A stretch of DNA of 38,742 nucleotides from Phenylobacterium sp. (GTDB lineage Bacteria > Pseudomonadota > Alphaproteobacteria > Caulobacterales > Caulobacteraceae), in assembly GCF_030680185.1 (NCBI RefSeq), contig NZ_JAUXVZ010000006.1:1-38742 (forward strand), written 5' to 3'. A program made the position numbers and the translations under genes. Below are positions 21,174-29,102 of the stretch, piece by piece. How positions within the stretch are numbered: the stretch's first letter is position 1; every line of letters begins with the position of its first letter. A model generated the notes under the pieces. It was given only the letters and a program-made list of their open reading frames with translations, was not told the origin of the DNA and made no database searches.

Positions 21174-21320
21174 GACGGTATGCGGCAAACTTGCACCATG
21201 CCGCCGAGGGCGATACCGTCAGGGGCATCGGCTTACATGACGGTATTTATGCAGGCCTAACACGCGGAAAACGCAAGACAAAGGGTCTGGAGGGATGCCG
21301 AAATCGGGCCGACGGTATTT
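21174..21320. repeat. GACGGTAT motifs ahead of the integrase gene
   Basis: The octamer GACGGTAT occurs directly at 21174-21181, 21239-21246 (as GACGGTATTT) and 21311-21318 (again GACGGTATTT), and inverted at 21213-21220. A near match, GACGGTCT, is at 21162-21169. Short repeats between an attachment site and an integrase start are where arm-type integrase or excisionase sites are expected. Besides these, the 294-bp gap holds an A/T-rich patch around 21100-21125 and no gene. Confidence 0.5.
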
Positions 21321-21340
21321 CTGTCGTGAAGGAAGCCCGT

Positions 21341-22597
21341 ATGCTCACCGATGTGGCGCTTAAGAACCTGAAATCTCGCGAGAAAGCTTACAAGGTCGCC
21401 GACCGGGACGGGCTCTACGTTCATGTTTCCACGTCGGGTACGGTTACGTTCCGATTGGACTACCGCCTGAACGGTAGGCGCGAGACGCTGACGCTCGGCA
21501 AGTACGGCCCAACTGGGATCTCGCTTGCCCGCGCGCGTGAAAAGACGATCGATGCGAAACGCGCCGTCGCTGAAGGCCGGTCGCCAGCCCAAGAGAAGCA
21601 GCGGGAGAAGCGTCGCCTCAAGGAGGCCAAGAGCTTCGGGGAGTTCGGAGAGACCTGGCTGACTAAAGCGCCGATGGCTGACAGCACGCGAGCCATGCGT
21701 CGATCGATCTTCGAGCGCGAGCTGCTGCCGGTATGGAGGAATCGCCTACTCCATGAGATCACACCCGACGATCTTCGCGCCCATTGCGGGAAGATCGTCG
21801 ATCGGGGCGCTCCGGCGACCGCCATCCACGTCCGAGACATCCTCAAACAGATTTACGGATTTGCGATTCTGCACGGCGAGAAGGTCGCCAATCCGGCCGA
21901 CGATGTTGGCCCAGCCTCGATCGCTACCTTCGTGCCGAAGGACCGCTCGCTGTCCCCGACCGAGATTCGCGTGATGCTGAAGCAGCTCGAGCATGTCGCC
22001 ACGCTGCCCACGATCCGGCTCGGTATGCGCCTCTTCCTGCTGACGATGGTGCGCAAGAGCGAACTGCAGGACGCGACTTGGGACGAGGTCGATTTCGAGA
22101 ACGCCGTCTGGACGATCCCCAAGGAGCGGATGAAGCGATCGAAGGCGCATAATGTCTATCTGTCTCAGCAGTGCATCGACATCATGATCGCGCTTAAGAC
22201 CTGCGCGGGGAATTCACGCTACCTGCTCCCATCGCGCTACGATGCGGATGCGCCCATGTCACGCGCCACCTTCAATCGGGTGACCTACGCAGTTGTGGAG
22301 CGTGCTCAGAAAGAAGGACTGCCGCTTGAGCCATTCACGGTGCACGATCTGCGCCGAACCGGCTCGACCCTTCTGAATGAGCTGGGGTTCAACAGCGACT
22401 GGATCGAGAAGTGCCTGGCCCATGAAGACGGCCGCTCATCGCGCGGGGTCTATAACAAGGCCGAGTATGAGCATCAGCGCCGGCACATGATGCAGGAGTG
22501 GTCCGACATCGTAGATGCCTGGGTCGCGGGGCAGAAGCGGGCGCCGGTGCTGGTCCCGCCCACGATGGCTATGCTCGCGCCCGATCCTGCGCTTTAA
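21341..22597 (+). CDS. P4-type tyrosine integrase (DUF4102 N-terminus)
   Basis: This is a 418-residue recombinase. The N-terminal DUF4102 arm-binding domain is plain (MLTDVALKNLKSREKAYKVA, then FRLDYRLNGRRETLTLGKYG), followed by a SAM-like core-binding domain (about 95-190). The catalytic domain carries Arg238 (MVRKSEL), His335 and Arg338 (VHDLRRTGST), His361 (CLAHED) and the nucleophile Tyr371 (GVYNKAEY). All five look intact, so it should be active. GAAGGAAG lies 6-13 bases ahead of the ATG at 21341; the frame is open another 50 codons upstream but without domain content. It reads away from guaA, as is typical. Its last 29 bases overlap the convergent regulator gene. Confidence 0.95.
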   Translation: MLTDVALKNLKSREKAYKVADRDGLYVHVSTSGTVTFRLDYRLNGRRETLTLGKYGPTGISLARAREKTIDAKRAVAEGRSPAQEKQREKRRLKEAKSFGEFGETWLTKAPMADSTRAMRRSIFERELLPVWRNRLLHEITPDDLRAHCGKIVDRGAPATAIHVRDILKQIYGFAILHGEKVANPADDVGPASIATFVPKDRSLSPTEIRVMLKQLEHVATLPTIRLGMRLFLLTMVRKSELQDATWDEVDFENAVWTIPKERMKRSKAHNVYLSQQCIDIMIALKTCAGNSRYLLPSRYDADAPMSRATFNRVTYAVVERAQKEGLPLEPFTVHDLRRTGSTLLNELGFNSDWIEKCLAHEDGRSSRGVYNKAEYEHQRRHMMQEWSDIVDAWVAGQKRAPVLVPPTMAMLAPDPAL

Positions 22598-22859
22598 CCG
22601 GCCGAGTCTTGCGCTGTCGTACGTCGGGATGCGGTGCCCGCTCGACCGACGACCGCCGCGCCTTGCTCAACCGCTCGTTCAGCCAGGCCTCGACTTCGGC
22701 CAGATCCCAGACCACGCAGCGGGGCGTCAGCGCAAATCGCCGGGGGAATTCGCCGCGCTGTTCCATCTCATAGATGGTGGTATCCGCCAGCGGCACGATC
22801 TGGCGCAGTTCATGCCTGCGGATCATCCGCTTCTTCAATAGATCAGGCCGTGTCGACAT
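22569..22859 (-). CDS. AlpA-family helix-turn-helix regulator
   Basis: This 96-residue protein has the short winged-helix pattern of AlpA (MIRRHELRQIVPLADTTIYE, then GEFPRRFALTPRCVVWDLAE and VEAWLNERL), followed by a basic tail of about 30 residues. AlpA proteins activate excision or integrase genes in P4-like and related elements. The ATG at 22859 has GGAGG about 9 bases upstream. The 3' end overlaps the convergent integrase by 29 bases, so transcription of one could affect the other. It most likely controls excision of the element; a role on the divergent operon at 23168 is also possible. Confidence 0.85.
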   Translation of the reverse strand: MSTRPDLLKKRMIRRHELRQIVPLADTTIYEMEQRGEFPRRFALTPRCVVWDLAEVEAWLNERLSKARRSSVERAPHPDVRQRKTRPVKAQDRARA

Positions 22860-23167
22860 GCTCTTTGCCTCCAACAAGATCACGTGTGGTCTCGATTGGA
22901 GCCGATAGGCCCGGCATGAAAGAGGTTGTGGACCGGCGTAGGGTCGGCGGCGGCCATGGCGTACAAATCGGCGGGATCGTATGCCGGCAATAGGCCAGTC
23001 GGCACACAACTGGGGTGCCGCCTGTGCGCCATGCATTGATCTGGAGTACACGACGCCGGTCTGCGTCGGCGCGCTCCAATGCTTGAGGCGTCTGGATTAC
23101 GGCGCATCTCAGATGCGCGATAATTCTTGCAACACGACGCGAGGGATGGGATTAACGCGCATCTCAG
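22860..23167. other. Divergent intergenic region between AlpA and HipA-fusion genes
   Basis: This stretch of 308 bp holds no gene I can support. It must carry promoters for both directions. Visible items are two near-identical palindromes at its right end, and a small stem (CGACGC / GCGTCG around a 6-base loop, 23051-23068). A possible weak promoter for the rightward operon is TTGCAA at 23127-23132 with GATTAA at 23150-23155, 17 bases apart. Small open frames on the minus strand lack ribosome sites and recognisable domains. Confidence 0.5.
23102..23118. promoter_or_regulatory. Palindromic operator copy 1
   Basis: GCGCATCTCAGATGCGC is a perfect palindrome with 8-base arms around a central C. 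The same sequence recurs 55 bp downstream, about five helical turns away on the same face. The pair flanks the likely promoter of the operon, as expected for autorepression. Confidence 0.65.
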
Positions 23168-23173
23168 ATGCGA
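23157..23173. promoter_or_regulatory. Palindromic operator copy 2, overlapping a start codon
   Basis: GCGCATCTCAGATGCGA repeats copy 1 except for the last base, leaving 7-base arms. The ATG at 23168 that starts the HipA-fusion gene is inside the right arm, so a bound repressor would cover the translation start and the probable transcription start. Confidence 0.65.
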
Positions 23174-25114
23174 GAAAATCCTGTGGCGATCCATTTAGTC
23201 GGAGAGACAATCGACGCCAAGCGAGCCCATCAGCGCGCCCAGGCCGGTGAGCTGATACAGCTGGTTCGCGGCGTCTACGCCGATCATGAGGCGGACGCCG
23301 AGGGGACGATCCTGGGCCACGCGGTCCGGATCGCGCACTATCTTTATCCTAACGCCTATCTGTCATCCGCCAGCGCCGTCCTGCTTGCGCCCACGCCGGA
23401 CGGGCGGCTGTTCCTTAGCGGGCGCCGCAATCAGCGCACGCGGCTGCGAACGCTCGAGATCGTCCAGAACGAAGCCCCAGCCCATCCTTCGACTGCGGCT
23501 GCGGTGATCGGCGACGAGCTTGGCGAGCTTCGTATCGACGTGTCCTCGCCCCGCCAGCGCTTTCTGGAAGCCTTCCGGCTGCGCAGCGAGCACGCCAGCG
23601 CGATCAGCGCGGACATGCGCATCCAGATGGCTGCGCGGCTGGTCGAGGAGCATGGCACGCCCCAGGCCGCGGCCGACGCCGTTTGGGCGCTGGCACGCGA
23701 GAATGAATGGTATCGCGAGGGGGAGGGCGCCGAGCGCTTCCTGCTGGCGCAGCCGGGCACGGCCAAAGCGCCGGTCAACAAAGCCGCGCTCGATCTCGTG
23801 GTCGCCTGGCACGGCGAGCCGCTCGGCCGGCTGACCCATGACGGGTTCGAGTGGCGCTGGAAGGCGCAGAGGCGCACCGGCCCTGTCCTGGTGCGCGAGA
23901 CCACGCCGGGCAAGCTGCCGGCGTTCATCGAGTCGCTGTTGCCAGAAGGCTGGCTCGCCCAGGTCCTGCATGAGCGCGACGAACGCGAGGCGTTGCGGCG
24001 CGGACGGCGCTACTTGTCTAACATCACCATCGTGGAGAGCCGCGAGGAGCTGGCGGACTTGCCCGCCGACGTGCTCAATTCGAGGCTGGCCAGCTTTTGC
24101 GAAGAAGGCCGCTTCACGGGCGTTTACGCAGGACCCGCGCGCGGCGAAATCGAGGAGACGTTCGAGCAGAGCCTGGCGCATATGTTCGCGCGGGCCGAAA
24201 CGCCGCGCCTGTCGGGTATCCAGATCAAGGCGCCGATGAGCCTTACTGCCGATGGCGGCCTCATTCCGGCCGTCGACCAGCCGTTCACCCACATTCTTAA
24301 ACCCGCCGGGACGGCGGGGTTCGAGACGCTGCCGATCGTGGAATGGCTGTGTCTGGAACTCGGCCGATCGGCCGGTTTTGAGGTGCCTGATGCGGCTCTG
24401 ATCGACATGCCGGACGGCATGTCGCCGGCGTTGCTGGTTGAGCGCTTCGACATTCGGCTCGGGCCGGAGGATCAGCGCCGCCTGGCGCTCGAGGATTTCT
24501 GCTCCATCCTCGATCTCCCGACCTCGGCGAAGTACGACGGCACGATCGAGCGCATGGCGCGGGGCCTGCGGCCGCTGTCGACCGATCCCGCCGCCGATCT
24601 CGACATCCTGTTCCGCCGCGCGGTCTTTGCCTGGCTGATCGCCGATGGCGACATGCACCTGAAGAACCTGGCCATGCTCAAGATCGCAGAGGCTGGCGCG
24701 AAGGGTTTTACGTCAGTCCGTTTTGCGCCTCTGTATGACGCCGTGACCACGCGCGTCTTTCCCGGTCTAAGCGGCGATCGCATGGCCCTCAAGCTGAACG
24801 GGAAGGATGACCGGCTGACGCGCCAGGACTTTTTGGGGTTGGCTCGCACTATGGGTCTAAGCGCGGGTGAGGCGGAAGACGCGATCATCGATTTAGCGGG
24901 GCGCGTCGCTGAGCGCGCCGAGGCGCTCGGGCTGCCGGCATTCGCGGCGGAGTCTCAGACAGCCCGAGACACGCAGGATAAGGTGATCGCGCTTGTCGCC
25001 AATCGCTGCGCCGCTCTAACTGCAGATGCAGACGGCGGGCCGCCTGATCGAGATGAGCATCGAACGCAAGACATCGAAGATCCGCGAAATCATTCCTTCA
25101 AGCAGCGAGGCTGA
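23168..25114 (+). CDS. HipA-family kinase with AbiEi-like N-terminal domain
   Basis: This is a 648-residue fusion. Residues about 10-195 resemble AbiEi-type antitoxins: a winged-helix stretch AGELIQLVRGVYADH, then YLSSASAVLL and a second small domain. Residues about 203-610 are HipA. An N-terminal HipA lobe (VAWHGEPLGRLTHDG, SLLPEGWLAQVL) is followed by the kinase core with Lys354 (GIQIKAPMS), Lys378 (FTHILKPAG), catalytic Asp495 and Asn500 in IADGDMHLKN, and metal-site Asp524 in APLYDAV. HipA toxins are Ser/Thr kinases that in E. coli phosphorylate glutamyl-tRNA synthetase. No separate HipB gene is present; the N-terminus may replace it as DNA-binding antitoxin (inference). The ATG at 23168 lies in a palindrome with no good ribosome site, so translation may be leaderless; GTG at 23183 is an alternative. 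The stop is 1 base before the helicase ATG. Confidence 0.8.
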   Translation: MRENPVAIHLVGETIDAKRAHQRAQAGELIQLVRGVYADHEADAEGTILGHAVRIAHYLYPNAYLSSASAVLLAPTPDGRLFLSGRRNQRTRLRTLEIVQNEAPAHPSTAAAVIGDELGELRIDVSSPRQRFLEAFRLRSEHASAISADMRIQMAARLVEEHGTPQAAADAVWALARENEWYREGEGAERFLLAQPGTAKAPVNKAALDLVVAWHGEPLGRLTHDGFEWRWKAQRRTGPVLVRETTPGKLPAFIESLLPEGWLAQVLHERDEREALRRGRRYLSNITIVESREELADLPADVLNSRLASFCEEGRFTGVYAGPARGEIEETFEQSLAHMFARAETPRLSGIQIKAPMSLTADGGLIPAVDQPFTHILKPAGTAGFETLPIVEWLCLELGRSAGFEVPDAALIDMPDGMSPALLVERFDIRLGPEDQRRLALEDFCSILDLPTSAKYDGTIERMARGLRPLSTDPAADLDILFRRAVFAWLIADGDMHLKNLAMLKIAEAGAKGFTSVRFAPLYDAVTTRVFPGLSGDRMALKLNGKDDRLTRQDFLGLARTMGLSAGEAEDAIIDLAGRVAERAEALGLPAFAAESQTARDTQDKVIALVANRCAALTADADGGPPDRDEHRTQDIEDPRNHSFKQRG

Positions 25115-25115
25115 G

Positions 25116-28100
25116 ATGAAAATCATCGACAACACTTCGCAGCTGCTGGGCGATGACCTCAAGAGCACCCTTGGTCGAGGTGGCCGGATCAAAATTGCGG
25201 CGTCATGCTTCTCAATCTATGCCTTCGAGGCCTTGAAGGCGGAGTTGTCGAAGGTCGAAAGCCTTCAGTTCATTTTCACGACCCCGACCTTCGTCCCAAT
25301 GGAAGTGACGGACCGCCTTCGCAAGGAACGGCGCGAGTTTTTCATACCCAAGGCGACGCGTGAGCGAGGCCTGTACGGAACCGAGTTCGAGATACAGCTT
25401 CGTAACCAGCTGACACAGCGTGCCGTCGCGCGCGAATGCGCCGACTGGATACGAAAGAAGGCTCGCTTCCGGTCGAACACGACCAAGGCGCCGATGCAGC
25501 AGTTCATCCATGCGGGAGCGGACGCGGACGACGTCGCCTACATGCCTATCAGCGGGTTCACGGCCGTCGATCTCGGCTATCAGAAGGGCGACGCGGTTTC
25601 GAACTTCGTCACGCGCATCGACGATGCTGCGCACACCCAGGTCTATCTGCAGCTGTTCAATCAGATCTGGAACGATGAGGACAAGGTCGGCGACGTCACC
25701 GCCGCCATTTGCGACCACATCGAGTCCGTCTACCAGGAGAACTCACCCGAGCGGATTTACTTCCACATCCTCTACAACCTTTTCCAGGATTTCCTCGAAG
25801 AGGTCGATCAGGATGCGCTTCCGAACGACCTGACCGGCTATAAGGATAGCGTCGTCTGGAACAAGCTGTTCAACTACCAGCGGGATGCCACGACTGGTAT
25901 CATCAACAAGCTGGAGATGCACAATGGATGCATTCTGGCGGATAGCGTCGGCCTCGGCAAAACTTTCACTGCGTTGGCGGTGATCAAATATTATGAGCTA
26001 CGCAATCGTTCAGTTTTGGTCCTGTGCCCTAAGAAGCTCGCGGACAATTGGCGCAACTACAACACCAACCTGACCACGAACATCTTTGCCAAGGATCGCT
26101 TTAACTACGACGTCCTCAGCCATACCGATCTTTCTCGCACATCAGGGGAGTCATTCGGCATCCCGTTGAACCGCGTGAACTGGGGCAATTACGATCTCGT
26201 CGTGATCGACGAGTCACACAATTTCAGGAACAACGACGTCTTCAAGGATCGGGAGACGCGCTACCAGAAGCTGATGAACAAGGTCATCCGCTCCGGCGTG
26301 AAGACCAAGGTCCTGATGCTGTCGGCGACTCCGGTGAACAACCGCTTCAACGACCTGCGCAATCAGCTCGCGCTCGCCTACGAGGGAGACTCGGAAAATC
26401 TCAGCCGCAAGTTGAAAACGAAAACCGGGATCGAGGAGATTTTCAGGCGCGCCCAGAAGGCGTTCAATACCTGGTCGGATCTGCCGCCGCACGAACGAAC
26501 TGCAGCCGCGATCCTGAAGGCCCTCGACTTCGATTTCTTCGAGATGCTCGATGCGGTGACGATCGCCCGGTCGCGCAAGCACATCGAGACCTTCTACGAC
26601 ACCAAGGACATAGGAAAATTCCCGCAGCGCCGAAAGCCGCTGTCGTACCAGTGCCCGATTACCCATCGCTCAGATGTGCTCGGCCTCAACGACATCTTCG
26701 GCAGCCTGTCGGTGCTCAAGCTCGCGGTCTACGCTCCGATCAGCTACATCCTGCCGAGCCGACTTCGGAAATACGAAGAAATCTACGACACCCAGGTGGA
26801 GGGCGGTCGTGGCAAGCTGCGCCAAGCTGACCGCGAGCGAAGCCTTCAGGCTCTGATGACCACCAACCTGCTCAAGCGGCTGGAAAGCTCTGTCGAAGCC
26901 TTCCGCCTCACCCTGCGGGCGCTGAGCGGCAACATCGCGCAAACCATCCAAGCAATCGACGCCTATGAACGTACTGGCGCTGCCGCGAGTGTAACCGACC
27001 ATATTGGCGATCCAGGCTTCGATCCCGACGATGACGACCTGAGTGGGTTGGATGAGTTCACGGTCGGCAAGAAGATTCAGATCAGCTTGTCGGACATGGA
27101 CCTTCCGTCGTGGAAGCATGACCTGGCCGCGGACCTTGCGCTCATCGACGACCTGATCGCCTCGATGGACAAGGTGGTTCCCGGGGACGATGCCAAGCTG
27201 CAGCATCTGAAGGATGTCATCACCCGCAAGGTCGCCGACCCGCTCAATCCTGGCAACCGTAAGGTGCTCATCTTCACCGCATTCGCGGACACCGCGAAGT
27301 ACCTCTACACCAACCTGGCGGGAGCGTTTCTCCAGTCGCACGGCCTGCATTGCGGCATGGTCACGGGCTCGGACGCCCCGAAGAGCACGCTGAAGAAGAG
27401 CTACGACTTCCAGTCCCTTCTCACGCTATTTTCGCCGCGCGCGAAGGAGAAGCATCTGGTCCTGCCGCACGAGACGGGCGAGATCGACATCCTCATCGGG
27501 ACGGACTGCATCTCCGAGGGCCAGAACCTTCAGGATTGCGACTATCTGATCAACTACGACATCCACTGGAACCCAGTGCGGATCATCCAGCGCTTCGGGC
27601 GCATCGACCGTATCGGGTCACCCAACGCCCAAATCCAGCTCGTCAACTACTGGCCGGAGATCTCGCTCGACGAGTACATCAATCTCAAAGAGCGTGTCGA
27701 AAACCGCATGATGATCGCCGACGTCACGGCGACCGGCGACGACAATGTGCTGACCGCCAAGAGCAGCGACATCGCCTACCGGAAGGAACAGCTCAAGCGG
27801 CTCCAGGAAGAGGTGATCGAGCTGGAGGACGTGCGGACAGGGATTTCCATCACTGACCTGGGCCTCAACGATTTCCGCATGGACCTTCTAAACCGCATCA
27901 AGGAGCACGGTGACCTCGATCATCTGCCCAACGGCATGCATGCGGTGGTGCCGGCGCAGCCGACGCTGGGCTTAGAGCCCGGTGTGATCTTCGCGCTGAA
28001 GAACATCCACGACAGCGTGAACATCAACCAGCAGAACCGGCTACACCCTTACTACCTCGTCTATGTCGGTCACGACGGTGGGGTGATCATCGACCACACT

Positions 28101-28388
28101 GAGGTGAAGCGCTTGCTCGATCTGATCCGCACGAGTTGCAAGGGTCAGGCGGAGCCGATCCCAGCCGTTTGCCAGCTGTTCAATGAACGGACGCAGGACG
28201 GTCGCAAGATGGAGCACTGCTCCGGACTTCTGAGCGCGGCGATCCGCTCGATGATCGCGGTGAAGGAAGAGAAGGATATCGACAGCCTGTTCAGCGGCGG
28301 GCGGACCACGGCACTGGTCCACACCATCGCCGGGCTCGACGATTTCGAGCTGATCGCCTTCCTCGTCGTCGAGGAGGGAGCCGCATGA
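25116..28388 (+). CDS. SNF2-type helicase with phospholipase-D-like N-terminal region
   Basis: This is a 1090-residue superfamily 2 ATPase. Residues about 1-200 (KIAASCFSIYAFEALKAEL, LQFIFTTPTF) resemble the phospholipase-D-like domain that precedes many such helicases, but I see no HxK catalytic motif, so nuclease activity is doubtful. The motor has motif I ADSVGLGKTFTAL (about residue 273), motif II VVIDESHNF (about 362), motif III MLSATPVNNRFNDL, and motifs V and VI (IGTDCISEGQNLQDCDYLIN, QRFGRIDRIGS near 826). The ATG at 25116 has GAGG upstream; two further in-frame ATGs lie inside the HipA gene. It overlaps the next gene as ATGA. Helicases of this kind occur in DISARM and other anti-phage loci as DNA remodellers or translocases. 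Confidence 0.88.
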   Translation: MKIIDNTSQLLGDDLKSTLGRGGRIKIAASCFSIYAFEALKAELSKVESLQFIFTTPTFVPMEVTDRLRKERREFFIPKATRERGLYGTEFEIQLRNQLTQRAVARECADWIRKKARFRSNTTKAPMQQFIHAGADADDVAYMPISGFTAVDLGYQKGDAVSNFVTRIDDAAHTQVYLQLFNQIWNDEDKVGDVTAAICDHIESVYQENSPERIYFHILYNLFQDFLEEVDQDALPNDLTGYKDSVVWNKLFNYQRDATTGIINKLEMHNGCILADSVGLGKTFTALAVIKYYELRNRSVLVLCPKKLADNWRNYNTNLTTNIFAKDRFNYDVLSHTDLSRTSGESFGIPLNRVNWGNYDLVVIDESHNFRNNDVFKDRETRYQKLMNKVIRSGVKTKVLMLSATPVNNRFNDLRNQLALAYEGDSENLSRKLKTKTGIEEIFRRAQKAFNTWSDLPPHERTAAAILKALDFDFFEMLDAVTIARSRKHIETFYDTKDIGKFPQRRKPLSYQCPITHRSDVLGLNDIFGSLSVLKLAVYAPISYILPSRLRKYEEIYDTQVEGGRGKLRQADRERSLQALMTTNLLKRLESSVEAFRLTLRALSGNIAQTIQAIDAYERTGAAASVTDHIGDPGFDPDDDDLSGLDEFTVGKKIQISLSDMDLPSWKHDLAADLALIDDLIASMDKVVPGDDAKLQHLKDVITRKVADPLNPGNRKVLIFTAFADTAKYLYTNLAGAFLQSHGLHCGMVTGSDAPKSTLKKSYDFQSLLTLFSPRAKEKHLVLPHETGEIDILIGTDCISEGQNLQDCDYLINYDIHWNPVRIIQRFGRIDRIGSPNAQIQLVNYWPEISLDEYINLKERVENRMMIADVTATGDDNVLTAKSSDIAYRKEQLKRLQEEVIELEDVRTGISITDLGLNDFRMDLLNRIKEHGDLDHLPNGMHAVVPAQPTLGLEPGVIFALKNIHDSVNINQQNRLHPYYLVYVGHDGGVIIDHTEVKRLLDLIRTSCKGQAEPIPAVCQLFNERTQDGRKMEHCSGLLSAAIRSMIAVKEEKDIDSLFSGGRTTALVHTIAGLDDFELIAFLVVEEGAA

Positions 28389-29092
28389 TCGAAGCCTTTT
28401 TCGAATATCCCAAGGCGACCGCCTTCGGCCGCGTTGTCCCTAAAAGTCGGGTCTATGAGCATGCCGGCGTCGGCACGGCCCTGCGGGACCTGTTCGTGGC
28501 CCAGGTCGATCAGATCGTCTGGAAGTACAAGCTGGCGCCGGAAACAACCAACCTCGCGGCGACGAAGGCCGTCAGCGAGATCCAGGTGTTCGGCGTTAGC
28601 CTGCGCACCGGGAAGCTCGACGACGAGGTGCTACGCGCGATTGACCGTGCGATCCCGTTCCCGTTGATCTTCGAGCTCAGCTGGTCGGGGAAGCGCAAGG
28701 CGGTGGCCGCATTGAAGCGGCCGAGCGACGCCGATGCCACCAAGTGGGTTGTCAGCGCCTATTTCGCGACGGATTGGACGCCCGACGATGCGACACGTCG
28801 GCCGCTACCGGTCGCGCTCAATCTGGGCGGGCTCTACGACGCCCTCCTCACGGCCCTGATGCCAAAGTCGGCTGCCGAAGGAGAGCAGTCGGTCGAGGAC
28901 ATCCAGGCGCGGGTGGCGCGGATGGAGGCGATCCGATCCAAGACGCGGGAGGTGGACCGGATCAAGGCCCGCCTTGCCCGCGAGAGGCAGTTCAACAAGC
29001 GCGTGGCGATCAATGCCGAACTGCGCGCTGCACGGCAGGAATTGGAGCGCCTTTCTGGCGCCGCTCCTGTCAGCGCCACGACGATTGAGTAA
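28385..29092 (+). CDS. DUF4391-like protein
   Basis: This 235-residue protein has no catalytic motif I can identify. Recognisable family-like blocks are IPFPLIFELSWSGKRKAVAA, a KWVVSAYFATDW strand pair, PLPVALNLGGLYDALL, and a C-terminal coiled coil (about 165-225) rich in Arg, Lys and Glu. Size and blocks fit DUF4391, a family that travels with SNF2-type helicases and type III-like methyltransferases. It is coupled by ATGA overlap to the helicase and lies 10 bases ahead of mod, so it may bridge the helicase and the Mod-Res complex, perhaps through its coiled coil. That role is inference. Confidence 0.65.
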   Translation: MIEAFFEYPKATAFGRVVPKSRVYEHAGVGTALRDLFVAQVDQIVWKYKLAPETTNLAATKAVSEIQVFGVSLRTGKLDDEVLRAIDRAIPFPLIFELSWSGKRKAVAALKRPSDADATKWVVSAYFATDWTPDDATRRPLPVALNLGGLYDALLTALMPKSAAEGEQSVEDIQARVARMEAIRSKTREVDRIKARLARERQFNKRVAINAELRAARQELERLSGAAPVSATTIE

Positions 29093-29102
29093 GGGATTGA
29101 CG

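Noticed and set aside
21047..21340. A tRNA gene as the integration target
   Set aside because: No cloverleaf can be drawn in this gap; the target is better explained by the guaA 3' end.
22880..23194. A 104-codon minus-strand frame between the AlpA and HipA-fusion genes
   Set aside because: It has no ribosome site or family similarity, and crosses both palindromes and the start of the HipA fusion on the other strand.
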